From a virus: DNA of 21,462 nt. Made by a program: the position numbers and the translations under genes. Under the pieces are notes generated by a model, which did not search any database, had not been told where the DNA came from, and worked only from the letters and a program-made list of their open reading frames with translations. This document shows positions 1 to 7,909 of the stretch, in pieces (position 1 is the first letter of the stretch; each line of letters starts with the position of its first letter). The DNA lies in IMG/VR virus record IMGVR_UViG_3300048927_000764, positions 1 to 21,462 of that record; one strand, given 5' to 3'.

Positions 1-264
1 ATGTTTACCGTAATTTTTGGTCGTCCGGGTTGCCCTTACTGTGTTCGCGCTAAAGAGCTGGCAGAAAAACTGACCACCGAGCGTGATGATTTTAACTATC
101 GTTACATCGATATTCACGCAGAAGGGATCAGCAAAGCTGACCTCGAGCAGACCGTGGGTAAGCCGGTTGAAACAGTACCGCAGATTTTTGTCGACCAGAC
201 TCATATCGGTGGTTTCACTGATTTTGAAGCCTGGGCGAAAGAGAACCTGGGTCTGTACGCGTAA
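1..264 (+). CDS. grxA: Glutaredoxin 1 (GrxA)
   Basis: This 87-residue protein is glutaredoxin 1, a small cytoplasmic dithiol oxidoreductase that uses glutathione to reduce disulfides, including that of ribonucleotide reductase. The sequence shows the redox motif CPYC at residues 11-14, followed by the thioredoxin-fold elements TVPQIF (cis-Pro loop, about residues 58-63) and GG near residue 70, which bind glutathione. Length and sequence match E. coli GrxA (85 aa) closely along the whole chain, with a slightly different C-terminal end. The start codon is the first base of the window, so its promoter and ribosome binding site are not visible. It converges on ybjM. Confidence 0.97.
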   Translation: MFTVIFGRPGCPYCVRAKELAEKLTTERDDFNYRYIDIHAEGISKADLEQTVGKPVETVPQIFVDQTHIGGFTDFEAWAKENLGLYA

Positions 265-270
265 TGAACG

Positions 271-295
271 GCGTGGGCGTTAATCGCGCCCACGT
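271..295. terminator. Candidate bidirectional hairpin between grxA and ybjM
   Basis: An 8-bp perfect stem (272-279 CGTGGGCG with 287-294 CGCCCACG) and 7-nt loop lies just after the grxA stop and overlaps the ybjM stop codon. The genes converge here, so it would serve both. The T-run is poor on both sides, so intrinsic termination is only likely, not certain. Confidence 0.45.
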
Positions 296-654
296 ATTCT
301 TGCAACCAACCCGCTGACAAACAAAAAGCACAGCGCGCCCAGCGCACACCAGAACACCGCACTGCACAACCACGCCAATTCCTGCCAGAACGATCGGTTC
401 GAGAAAAGCCACACACGCATCAATATCAGACAAACCGGTGCAGCCATCATTGCCCCAACGAGCGGCAATAAAATCCGCTGTCGTGATGAGAGAAAACTTG
501 CCACGGCTCCAGGGATAACAAAGAACAGCAGGCCCAGCTCCTGATGACCGGACGCACGGAATGCACCTTTCATATTCACTAACAGATAAAGGCACACCAC
601 AATAAAGAGGACAAAACAGCAGATAACGCCCGCCCAACCCCGTTCAGATCTCAA
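280..654 (-). CDS. ybjM: Inner membrane protein YbjM
   Basis: This is a predicted four-helix inner membrane protein of unknown function, matching E. coli YbjM (125 aa). The segments WAGVICCFVLFIVVCLYLL and QELAWLCSAVFWCALGALCF are conserved almost residue for residue. I place the start at a TTG codon (654-652), which gives 124 residues: it follows an AGGAGG at 664-659 and lines up with the E. coli N-terminus. The frame is open further upstream to an ATG at 747, but that 31-residue extension has no counterpart in the E. coli protein as I recall it. It is divergent from ybjL across about 260 bases, in which I see no promoter I would commit to. Confidence 0.85.
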   Translation of the reverse strand: MRSERGWAGVICCFVLFIVVCLYLLVNMKGAFRASGHQELGLLFFVIPGAVASFLSSRQRILLPLVGAMMAAPVCLILMRVWLFSNRSFWQELAWLCSAVFWCALGALCFLFVSGLVARIRGRD

Positions 655-915
655 AATTCCTCCTGATATGTCTCTATCAAACTTCAACTCAGCCTCGTTG
701 GATAAAGTTTTCCGGCACTCCTTGCCGTGATGCCTACATAAGAACAAACGATTGTTACTAGCCGCCGCTATCAGGAACGATTAAACTAACGGCCTTTATT
801 TGATGGTGAAAAACAGGCTGCCGTATGGTTGATTTTTTCTGTCTGACCAGGAAAAACCTTAGCCCAAAAAACCATTTCTTTCAACAACTTACTCGTAAAC
901 AAGAAGTTAGCTTCC

Positions 916-2601
916 GTGAATATAAACGTCGCAGACTTGTTAAATGGGAATTACATCCTGTTATTATTTGTAGTACTGGCGCTGGGCCTGTGTCTGGGCA
1001 AATTGCGCTTAGGATCTATCCAACTCGGTAATTCCATTGGCGTTTTAGTGGTCTCTCTGTTATTAGGCCAGCAGCATTTCAGTATTAACACTGACGCCCT
1101 GAATCTGGGCTTTATGCTGTTTATTTTCTGCGTCGGCGTGGAAGCCGGACCTAACTTTTTTTCCATATTTTTTCGCGATGGTAAGAATTATCTGATGCTG
1201 GCGCTGGTGATGGTCGGCTCTGCGCTGGTCATGGCCTTAGGTCTCGGAAAACTGTTTGGCTGGGATATCGGTCTTACCGCCGGGATGCTGGCCGGGGCGA
1301 TGACCTCCACGCCAGTACTGGTCGGCGCGGGTGACACGCTGCGTCATTCAGGTATGGCTGGCCCTGAACTGGCCGCTGCGCTCGATCACCTGAGCCTCGG
1401 TTACGCCCTCACCTATCTGATTGGTCTGGTCAGCCTGATCCTCGGCGCACGCTATCTGCCGAAGTTTCAGCATCAGGACCTGCAAACCAGCGCCCAGCAA
1501 ATCGCCCGCGAGCGAGGGCTGGACACCGATTCCAACCGCAAAGTGTATCTCCCGGTCATCCGCGCCTATCGCGTTGGCCCGGAACTGGTGGCGTGGGCCG
1601 ACGGCAAAAATCTGCGCGAGCTCGGCATTTATCGCCAGACCGGCTGCTACATCGAACGTATTCGGCGCAACGGCATTCTGGCGAACCCGGACGGCGACGC
1701 GGTACTGCAAATGGGCGATGAAATAGCTCTCGTCGGCTATCCCGATGCACATGCCCGCCTCGACCCCAGCTTCCGTAACGGCAAAGAAGTGTTCGACCGC
1801 GATCTGCTCGACATGCGTATCGTCACCGAAGAAGTGGTGGTCAAGAACCACAACGTCGTTGGTCGTCGTCTGGCACAAATTAAGTTGACCGATCACGGTT
1901 GCTTCCTGAACCGCGTGATCCGCAGCCAGATTGAAATGCCGATTGACGACAGCATTGTGCTCAACAAAGGCGACGTTTTGCAGGTCAGCGGTGACGCGCG
2001 CCGGGTGAAAACCATCGCCGACCGCATCGGCTTTATCTCGATTCACAGCCAGGTTACCGACCTGCTGGCCTTCTGCGCCTTCTTTATTGTCGGCCTGATG
2101 ATCGGCATGATCACCTTCCAGTTCAGCTCCTTCAGCTTTGCCATCGGTAACGCGGCAGGCCTGCTGTTCGCCGGGATCATGCTGGGCTTCTTACGTGCCA
2201 ACCACCCGACCTTCGGCTACATCCCACAAGGTGCGCTGAATATGGTGAAAGAGTTCGGCCTGATGGTGTTTATGGCAGGTGTCGGCTTAAGCGCGGGTAG
2301 CGGTATCGGCAATGGCCTCGGCGCTATTGGTGGTCAGATGCTGGTCGCGGGCCTGATGGTCAGTCTGGTGCCGGTGGTTATCTGCTTCCTGTTTGGTGCC
2401 TACGTGCTGCGTATGAACCGCGCGATGCTGTTCGGCGCAATGATGGGAGCCCGCACCTGTGCACCGGCGATGGAAATCATCAGCGATACCGCTCGCAGTA
2501 ACATTCCGGCCCTGGGATACGCAGGCACCTACGCCATCGCTAACGTGTTGTTAACCCTGGCGGGTACGCTGATTATCGTCATCTGGCCGGGCTTGGGATA
2601 A
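916..2601 (+). CDS. ybjL: Putative transporter YbjL (aspartate:alanine exchanger family)
   Basis: This 561-residue polytopic inner membrane protein belongs to the AAE (aspartate:alanine exchanger) transporter family, the same length as E. coli YbjL and nearly identical over long stretches. The layout is typical: an N-terminal membrane block (about residues 12-185), a cytoplasmic middle with two RCK_C-type regulatory domains (about 200-380), and a second membrane block (about 385-560). Each membrane block carries a family signature (GAMTSTPVL near residue 135; [14 protein letters not shown] near residue 515). The substrate of YbjL itself is not established. The start is a GTG at 916, as in E. 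coli, giving an [12 protein letters not shown]-terminus. Nothing in it looks damaged by the prophage downstream. Confidence 0.95.
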   Translation: MNINVADLLNGNYILLLFVVLALGLCLGKLRLGSIQLGNSIGVLVVSLLLGQQHFSINTDALNLGFMLFIFCVGVEAGPNFFSIFFRDGKNYLMLALVMVGSALVMALGLGKLFGWDIGLTAGMLAGAMTSTPVLVGAGDTLRHSGMAGPELAAALDHLSLGYALTYLIGLVSLILGARYLPKFQHQDLQTSAQQIARERGLDTDSNRKVYLPVIRAYRVGPELVAWADGKNLRELGIYRQTGCYIERIRRNGILANPDGDAVLQMGDEIALVGYPDAHARLDPSFRNGKEVFDRDLLDMRIVTEEVVVKNHNVVGRRLAQIKLTDHGCFLNRVIRSQIEMPIDDSIVLNKGDVLQVSGDARRVKTIADRIGFISIHSQVTDLLAFCAFFIVGLMIGMITFQFSSFSFAIGNAAGLLFAGIMLGFLRANHPTFGYIPQGALNMVKEFGLMVFMAGVGLSAGSGIGNGLGAIGGQMLVAGLMVSLVPVVICFLFGAYVLRMNRAMLFGAMMGARTCAPAMEIISDTARSNIPALGYAGTYAIANVLLTLAGTLIIVIWPGLG

Positions 2602-2644
2602 ATCTGAAGAATGCAATAAGCAGAAAAAAAAACTGTGAACTGCC

Positions 2645-2672
2645 GAACTTTTTGAATGGGCGGTAGTCATAA
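2645..2672 (+). promoter_or_regulatory. Sigma-E promoter of rybB
   Basis: A -35 element GAACTT (2645-2650) and a -10 element TCATAA (2667-2672), separated by 16 bases, fit the sigma-E consensus and lie 5 bases before the expected RybB start at 2678. In E. coli and Salmonella rybB is a known member of the envelope-stress regulon. The promoter lies wholly on the host side of the prophage junction. Confidence 0.85.
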
Positions 2673-2677
2673 TTAGT

Positions 2678-2758
2678 GCCACTGCTTTTCTTTGATGTCC
2701 CCATTTTGTGGAGCCCATCAACCCCGCCGCTCTTCGGTTCAAGGTTGATGGGTTTTTT
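2678..2758 (+). ncRNA. rybB: RybB small regulatory RNA
   Basis: This is RybB, an Hfq-dependent sRNA that pairs with outer membrane protein mRNAs (ompC, ompW, fadL and others) and lowers their synthesis when sigma-E is active. The 5' seed GCCACTGC, the middle TTTGATGTCCCC, and the terminator stem CATCAACC/GGTTGATG followed by GG and six T residues match the known RNA. Here it is about 81 nt against 79 nt in E. coli; the difference is in the terminator loop (CCGCCGCTCTTCGGTTCAA). In E. coli K-12 rcdA lies between rybB and ybjL; here the two are only 76 bases apart. The prophage starts directly after it, and the terminator T-run is intact. Confidence 0.95.
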
Positions 2759-2790
2759 GTTGCCTGAAATTCACGCCATTTATAATCAAC
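2737..2790. other. Probable prophage attachment-site region (ogr end)
   Basis: P2-type prophages end next to ogr, and here the last recognisable host element is the rybB terminator (ending about 2758) while the first phage element is the ogr terminator (2864). The attachment core therefore lies within or just after the 3' part of rybB. The exact core cannot be defined because the other junction, which should repeat it, is outside the window. I infer that the phage recombines at the sRNA terminator and restores it, as phages do at tRNA genes and ssrA. Confidence 0.5.
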
Positions 2791-2817
2791 CACTTAGAAC
2801 ACGTCTTTGACGCCAGC

Positions 2818-2835
2818 GGCGACAAAATGGCGACA
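2818..2835 (+). repeat. Tandem GGCGACA repeat, candidate integrase arm sites
   Basis: GGCGACA occurs at 2818-2824 and again at 2829-2835, an 11-base period that puts both copies on the same face of the helix. It is followed by alternating ATGGC/GCCAT words at 2827-2831, 2844-2848, 2847-2851 and 2859-2863. The location, roughly 50-80 bases inside the probable att core, is where arm-type integrase or Cox sites lie in P2-like phages. The assignment is by position and repetition only. Confidence 0.3.
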
Positions 2836-2863
2836 GCCGTTTAGCCATGGCGGCAACAGCCAT

Positions 2864-2886
2864 TAAAAAACCCGCCATCGGCGGGT
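2864..2886 (-). terminator. Intrinsic terminator after ogr
   Basis: On the minus strand a 6-bp GC stem (CCCGCC/GGCGGG, 2871-2885, 3-nt loop) is followed by six T residues (2870-2865). It lies 5 bases past the ogr stop and would end the FI-to-ogr transcript before it enters rybB and host DNA. Confidence 0.85.
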
Positions 2887-2891
2887 CAGAT

Positions 2892-3107
2892 TCAGTAAGC
2901 AAATTGTTCCTGCATACCTTTGGGATGCGGTGGCGCGGCGCTAATTTTTTGCGGACGGCACACAGAACGGACAAAAGTTTCATGCGTCACGAACGTATGC
3001 CCGCACTCGATGTTGGTGCACTGGTTGTAACGCTCTTTGGTTTCGTTGGAAACCTGGAAGCTGCTTCGGGTATGTGCAGCCTGTCCGCACATAGGACAAT
3101 TCATCAT
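2892..3107 (-). CDS. ogr: Ogr/Delta-family late transcription activator
   Basis: This 71-residue protein is the P2 Ogr type of activator, which binds upstream of phage late promoters and contacts the alpha subunit of host RNA polymerase. It has the family's zinc-binding pattern, Cys4-X2-Cys7-X22-Cys30-X4-Cys35, and the conserved TKERY-Q-C segment before the third cysteine. P2 Ogr is 72 residues. The start is the first of two adjacent Met codons (3107 or 3104); a GAGGG lies about 10-14 bases upstream. It follows D with a 67-base gap and is the last phage gene on this side. Candidate binding sites for it are given at 10161, 15404 and 21266. Confidence 0.95.
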   Translation of the reverse strand: MMNCPMCGQAAHTRSSFQVSNETKERYNQCTNIECGHTFVTHETFVRSVCRPQKISAAPPHPKGMQEQFAY

Positions 3108-3132
3108 TTTCGTCAGCCCTCATTATTAACCA

Positions 3133-3164
3133 GTTCGCAATAATGATACATCATTGTTCGCAAT
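3133..3164. repeat. GTTCGCAAT direct repeat flanking a small palindrome, upstream of ogr
   Basis: GTTCGCAAT occurs at 3133-3141 and 3156-3164, and between the copies lies AATGA-TACA-TCATT (3142-3155). It fills the D-ogr gap, 26 to 57 bases upstream of the ogr start. On the minus strand the palindrome contains TATCAT, which could be a -10 for ogr. No known operator is recognised here. Confidence 0.45.
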
Positions 3165-3174
3165 TTGGAACTAA

Positions 3175-4272
3175 TCATTCCATTTCGAAATCATCAATTT
3201 TCACCTCAAACTCAATGCTGGTCGTAAAACCACTGTCAGCGCTGACGTTGTGCGTCAACGTGGTGATGGTCCATTCCGCTTCATCAATCGGCTGTTTGAA
3301 GCCGCTGACCTTCACGGGCATTTCCGTGTAGAGATCAGCCCGCCCTTCTGCCAGCTGCAGCGAGAAGGAAGCCACACCACGCTGCAGGCGTTCCCACTGC
3401 ATTTTGGCGGCCCGTTCAGCGTTGGCCCGGTTAGCATAGGTCCGATTCAGTACCAGTACGTTTTCATCCGTGCCGACCAGATAATCTCCCTGCTTTGCCT
3501 CCGGCTCCTTTGCTGTCGTGGTTTTCTTCCGGCGCTTAACGCTTGTGGTTTCCTTCTTAGCTGGCTCCCGCGTATGCAGCCAGCTGGCAATCACGCCCGT
3601 ATAGGCCCCACGATCTGCCAGGCTGAAACGGTGACTGTCTCCGGCCTTGCGGGTGATAGTGATTACCGGCAGCGGCTTTCCGCTGGCAGTTCTGCCCTGC
3701 CCCTGGCGGATAAACAGCAGATGACCGTCTTTGACGGATGCGATGGCCCCATACTGCCGGGCCAGTTTCATCAGAAAACTCGCGTCACTTTCGTTGGTCT
3801 GGTCCAGGTGATCCAGCTGTTTGCTGGTCAGGTCTTTGCCCAGCGCCATCGTCAGATTGTGGCGGGCCGCGATGTCTTTCACCACGTCGCCCACCGTTGT
3901 CTGATGCCAGGACTTCTCCCGGCGCGTGTTCAGGGTTTCCCGGAAGTCGGCGCTGCGGGCGCGGATGGTCAGCCTGTCCGGCGCACCTGTATGTTCAATT
4001 TCGTCCACCGTGAAACTGCCCTTTGGAAAAAGGGGCTGCCCTTTCCAGCCCAGCGCCAGGGTGATGACTGCCCCACGCCGGGGCAGCACAATCTGCCCGT
4101 CTGCATCATCCAGTTCCAGATCGAGCTGGTCCGCTTCAAAGCCCCGGTTGTCCGTCAGAGTCAGGCTCATCAGGCGCTTGTCCAGCACCTCCGTCACGTT
4201 CTTACCTTCAATCACGATACTGAAAGCAGGCGTTTTGCTGTTGAGGTCGAGAAGGTCAGAACTGACATTCAT
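3175..4272 (-). CDS. D: Tail/baseplate hub protein gpD
   Basis: This 365-residue protein matches P2 gpD (387 aa), the contractile-tail hub protein related in fold to T4 gp27, VgrG N-terminal parts and Mu gp44. It forms the trimeric hub under the tail tube to which the gpV spike attaches. Visible support is the family opening (PAFSIVIEGKNVTEVLDKRL), the middle segment DVVKDIAARHNL, and QTNESDASFLMKLA near residue 185, all typical. A lysine/threonine-rich linker (about residues 243-260, KKETTSVKRRKKTTTAKE) separates it from the C-terminal domain. Its ATG overlaps the stop of U in an ATGA, so the two are translationally coupled. Confidence 0.93.
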   Translation of the reverse strand: MNVSSDLLDLNSKTPAFSIVIEGKNVTEVLDKRLMSLTLTDNRGFEADQLDLELDDADGQIVLPRRGAVITLALGWKGQPLFPKGSFTVDEIEHTGAPDRLTIRARSADFRETLNTRREKSWHQTTVGDVVKDIAARHNLTMALGKDLTSKQLDHLDQTNESDASFLMKLARQYGAIASVKDGHLLFIRQGQGRTASGKPLPVITITRKAGDSHRFSLADRGAYTGVIASWLHTREPAKKETTSVKRRKKTTTAKEPEAKQGDYLVGTDENVLVLNRTYANRANAERAAKMQWERLQRGVASFSLQLAEGRADLYTEMPVKVSGFKQPIDEAEWTITTLTHNVSADSGFTTSIEFEVKIDDFEME

Positions 4273-4754
4273 TGCAGCAGCCCTCCCACGGTGTTTGTGA
4301 TGTTCCCAATCGCGCCAGCAGCGGAGTCCTGCAGGTTGCTCAGTTGATCGCTGAGGCTGCCGAACATATCAGACAGGGACTCATCCGCCCGTTTGAGCGT
4401 CAGCGTAAACTCAATCCGCCTGGCCTCCCCTCCGGCGAAAAACTCCGTTTTGGTCTGGCTCAGACTCTCGATCACAAACATGCCGTAGATGATGCCGCTG
4501 CCCTCAATCAAAGGCCACGACTTGCCCAGCTCCGCCATCTGTTCCAGCGCCAGAAGTGACAACCTGCCGCCAGTGATTTCAGGCAACAGCACACCGGAAA
4601 GCGTCAGCGAATCATTATCCGGGCCAAGAAATTGCGTGGACGGACGGCGGCTCACCCGGCTGTTGGTCGCGTGTCGCCAGCTGCGCTGATACTGCAGCTC
4701 CTGATAAGGCACCGTGCGCAGCTGAAACACGTATAAACCCAGCACCATCATCAT
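4269..4754 (-). CDS. U: Tail terminator/completion protein gpU
   Basis: This 161-residue protein matches P2 gpU (159 aa), a small tail protein needed for tail assembly. It shares the MMMVLGL-VF start, the RTVPYQELQYQRSWRH block and the later LPEITGGRLSL and WPLIEGSGIIYGMFVIESL segments with the P2 protein. Three Met codons begin the frame (4754, 4751, 4748); I keep the first because it forms an ATGA overlap with the T stop and because P2 U also starts MMM. It lies between T and D in one operon. Confidence 0.92.
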   Translation of the reverse strand: MMMVLGLYVFQLRTVPYQELQYQRSWRHATNSRVSRRPSTQFLGPDNDSLTLSGVLLPEITGGRLSLLALEQMAELGKSWPLIEGSGIIYGMFVIESLSQTKTEFFAGGEARRIEFTLTLKRADESLSDMFGSLSDQLSNLQDSAAGAIGNITNTVGGLLQ

Positions 4755-7700
4755 GAATCATATCCCCCCTGGTCACTGAAATTACTGCGGGCTTTCGCTC
4801 TGGCCCGGCGCTCACGCTCATCAAGCTGTCTTGCCACTTCGCGGGCAATATCCTGCGCGTTTTGCCCTGGCTGGGCGACGATATGGATTGGCGCGTTAAT
4901 TTCATAACGCACAACCGATGGCTGGCTGGCAGGTTTTTCCGACGGTGCCCGATACGTGGCGGCGGGCAGGCTCATCGGGTGAAGTGGCACCGCCTCTGCA
5001 GGCACCGCTGCTGTGCCCATCATCCCGGCAACAACTGAAGCCAGCGCGGCAGTGCGCCTGCGGCTGGTCACATTTGCCGGACCGTTGACGATTTCCGGGC
5101 CGTTCTCCCCGACAATGCCAAACTGACCGCGAGGAATATCGCCGCCGCTGTCATACATTCCGGCAAAGCCCATGGACGGGAATCCGCCCGGCGGCAACGT
5201 CACTTTGCCGTCACTGTTCACCGTGGCGGGTTGCTGGCGAACAACCTGATCAGGCAGGCGGGCTTTCGCTGCCTCTTTGCTGACAATGCCGAGCTTTTCC
5301 AGCAGCCAGGATACCCCCGATTTAAGCGACTCAAGCGGATGCATCACCCTGTTCAGCCCTTCCGCCAGTGCTTCACCAAAGACGCGCCCCATCGCTGCTG
5401 CGCTACTCAGCTCCGCAGAAGTTGATTTAATCGGAGCCAACAGATCGGTGAACCATCCCCACAGCGCCTGCACCTTGTCACCTATCCACTGAAACACCGG
5501 TTTTAACGGCTCGAACGCCGAACTGATTGGGGCTGCGGCAGCTTTAAATCCTTCAACGACGCCCCCTAAAAATGCACCGATGGGCTGCCAGTATTTCCAG
5601 ATAACCAGTGCCACACCTGCCAGCGCCGCCACAACCAGCCCTACTGGGCTAAGCAGAACCCCCAAAAGACTACCGATACCGATAACAGCCGCACGCAGTA
5701 ATGCAAATGGTGACATAACCAGCCACCTGACCACGCCACCCGCCCCCCGGACCGAAGACACCAACGGAGCGAAGGCTGCACTGGCTAACCCACTGATTCG
5801 GGCTGACAGTTGTCGCACCGCTTCGCCAGGGTTACGGAAAGATGAGACCAGCACTTCTCCCGCCTGCTGGGCGTGTTCCTTTATTTTATCCAGAGCGCCA
5901 TCGCGAAAAGCATCAAGGATCCCGCCGCCATCGTTATCCTCATCGCTACCGCTGAGCGCATCACGGATACGTTCTATCCAGCTAACCGTTTCTCCGGCGT
6001 CGTTTCCTGAAAACAATGCGAATAGCTTTTTAAACGCTTCACCAGACCGAAAAAGCCCCGGCGCGAAGGACGTAAAGACCTGACCTAAACGTCCCAGCAA
6101 AGGGCTGAGCCTGCCAGAACCCGTGATGGCAAGCGACTTCATCCCAAAACGGAGTAATGCTATCGGTCCCAGAACAGCCGCCATGGCAATAGCAAAAGTG
6201 CCCAGAGCAAGTGTTACTGATGCCACAACGGCGGCAATTTTCATTAGCCGGCCCGCCAGTTCAGGGTTGGCCTCCACCCAGCGACGCATAACGCCCGTAA
6301 CACGCTTCACTACGTCCATAATATCCATCAGCGGCTGGCGCAGGGTTTCACCCAGGCTGCTGAACGTGTTCTGTGCTCCGGTCTTAACCAGCAACCACTG
6401 CGAGGACAGGGAGTCTTTGTTAATGTCGGACTCTTTCTGCATGGAGCCACTGGCATCACCGCCGGACGTGAGCTTGAGCTGGCGCTGCAGCTCCGGCAGG
6501 TTGTTTGCGAGCTTCGCCGCGTCATCACCAAATTCCTTGCCAAAAACCAGCGTCACTGCGCCCAGGCGCTTGTCTTTCGGCAGGTTGTTAACCTTCTCCA
6601 GCACGCGCTGAATGGTGCCCATTGCATCCCGGGTCATCTCTTTTTCAATCTGCGCGGGGTTCAGTTTCAGCAGGTCCATGCCTGCAAAAAAGCTTTTGCT
6701 CTGCATGGTGGCAATGGACAGCTCACGCACCATGGCATTTGCGGCACTGGCTGCCACTTCCGGTGCGGTGCCAAGGGACAGGAACGTGGAGCCGAGCGCC
6801 GCGGCTTTGCGATAATCCAGACGGTCTGCCACCCCGCCCATGCGCTGCAGGACGTCGATAATGTCCCCGCCTTTTGACATGGCGTTATCGTCCAGGTAGT
6901 TCAGCGCATCGCCCAGCTGCTCGATGTTGCGGGTCGGGACTTTGTAGAGCTGGGCAATTTTCCCCAGGCTTTCAGAAAGCTCATCTGCCGGAAGTTCAAA
7001 CGCCGTGGAGGCTTTCGCCGCCATAGCGGCAAAGGCCAGCAGGTCACGCTTCTGGTCAGCCCAGGAGTCATTCGGGTTTGCCACGTTCATGCGCGCGCCA
7101 CCCTCAACCAGGGCGGCAAAGTCCACTGCGCCATTTGCCATCGGCAGCTGTTCACTGGCGGCCTTGATGGCGTCCTGCATTTCATAAAAACGGGTGGTGC
7201 GGTTGCCGTTGTCATCGCGCAGGCCGTTGACCTGTTTAGACACACCTTTCATGGCATCTTCCATGCTGGCGTAGCTTTTCACCGCCGCCATTACCGGCGC
7301 ACCCATTGCCAGCCCGGCAGCTGTGGTGGTCGCTCCGGCCCCGGCGACGCGATCCCGCACTTCCAGACGGCGGGAATACTCCGCGCGTGCAGCGTTCATG
7401 CGTGCCTGCTGCTCACCCAGGCGTTTCAGTGATTTCTGTTGCCTGTCCAGAGCCTGCCGGGTTTCGTCTGCGTTCTGCCGCAGTTCCCGCTGCGCACCGC
7501 TCAGTTTTTTCGTATCAATGCCGGAATCTTTGAGTGCCTGGCGCTGGCGCTGCACGGACTGACGCAGCCCGTTGTATTTGGTCTGAAGCTCATTTACACG
7601 GGTTTTGGCCTGTTCCAGCAGTCGGGCCTGTTGGGCGGTAGGCCGATTGGTGGCGGCGAACTGCGTGGCGAGTTTTGCGGCTTCTTCGCGGGCGGCCTTG

Positions 7701-7909
7701 AGGTTAGTTCCGGTGACTGCCAGTTGTGAGCTGGCCTTGCGGAAGCCCTCAATTCGCCCGGCCTGGGCATCCAGCTCTTTGAGTCGGGTTTTGCTTTGTT
7801 GCACAGCGGCAGCCAGCGTCTTTGTGCTGGCCTGCGCGCTTTTGAATGGGCGGGTGAGTTTATCAACCGCATTCAGTACCACCTGCAGGCGCAGGTTGTT
7901 ATCACTCAT
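4751..7909 (-). CDS. T: Tail tape measure protein gpT
   Basis: This 1052-residue protein is the tape measure, which sets tail length during assembly and passes through the tube at infection. Domains in order: a charged coiled-coil region (about residues 25-190), the conserved tape-measure core (about 200-480, beginning SYASMEDAMKGVSKQV), a hydrophobic segment (about 556-588), a glycine/aspartate-rich linker (about 650-663), a second long hydrophobic stretch (about 727-771), and a C-terminal part with the common tail motif FGIVGENGPEIV. P2 gpT is 815 residues, so this one is notably longer. Its start overlaps the E' stop by 8 bases, as in P2. Confidence 0.95.
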   Translation of the reverse strand: MSDNNLRLQVVLNAVDKLTRPFKSAQASTKTLAAAVQQSKTRLKELDAQAGRIEGFRKASSQLAVTGTNLKAAREEAAKLATQFAATNRPTAQQARLLEQAKTRVNELQTKYNGLRQSVQRQRQALKDSGIDTKKLSGAQRELRQNADETRQALDRQQKSLKRLGEQQARMNAARAEYSRRLEVRDRVAGAGATTTAAGLAMGAPVMAAVKSYASMEDAMKGVSKQVNGLRDDNGNRTTRFYEMQDAIKAASEQLPMANGAVDFAALVEGGARMNVANPNDSWADQKRDLLAFAAMAAKASTAFELPADELSESLGKIAQLYKVPTRNIEQLGDALNYLDDNAMSKGGDIIDVLQRMGGVADRLDYRKAAALGSTFLSLGTAPEVAASAANAMVRELSIATMQSKSFFAGMDLLKLNPAQIEKEMTRDAMGTIQRVLEKVNNLPKDKRLGAVTLVFGKEFGDDAAKLANNLPELQRQLKLTSGGDASGSMQKESDINKDSLSSQWLLVKTGAQNTFSSLGETLRQPLMDIMDVVKRVTGVMRRWVEANPELAGRLMKIAAVVASVTLALGTFAIAMAAVLGPIALLRFGMKSLAITGSGRLSPLLGRLGQVFTSFAPGLFRSGEAFKKLFALFSGNDAGETVSWIERIRDALSGSDEDNDGGGILDAFRDGALDKIKEHAQQAGEVLVSSFRNPGEAVRQLSARISGLASAAFAPLVSSVRGAGGVVRWLVMSPFALLRAAVIGIGSLLGVLLSPVGLVVAALAGVALVIWKYWQPIGAFLGGVVEGFKAAAAPISSAFEPLKPVFQWIGDKVQALWGWFTDLLAPIKSTSAELSSAAAMGRVFGEALAEGLNRVMHPLESLKSGVSWLLEKLGIVSKEAAKARLPDQVVRQQPATVNSDGKVTLPPGGFPSMGFAGMYDSGGDIPRGQFGIVGENGPEIVNGPANVTSRRRTAALASVVAGMMGTAAVPAEAVPLHPMSLPAATYRAPSEKPASQPSVVRYEINAPIHIVAQPGQNAQDIAREVARQLDERERRARAKARSNFSDQGGYDS

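Noticed and set aside
825-1031. 68-codon frame upstream of and overlapping ybjL
   Set aside because: It overlaps the ybjL start in another frame, and ybjL begins with the known GTG; there is no sign of a conserved leader peptide.
1348-2046. 232-codon open frame on minus, opposite ybjL
   Set aside because: It is antisense to the conserved ybjL, with no start context and no recognisable protein.
2551-3143. Short open frames on both strands around the prophage junction
   Set aside because: They run through RybB, the ogr terminator or ogr itself, and their translations look random. I treat the region as non-coding apart from RybB and ogr.
3250-4347. 365-codon open frame on plus, opposite D
   Set aside because: It lies antisense to the well-conserved D gene, has unlikely composition (runs of Gln, Phe and Cys) and no ribosome site; it is a codon-usage shadow.
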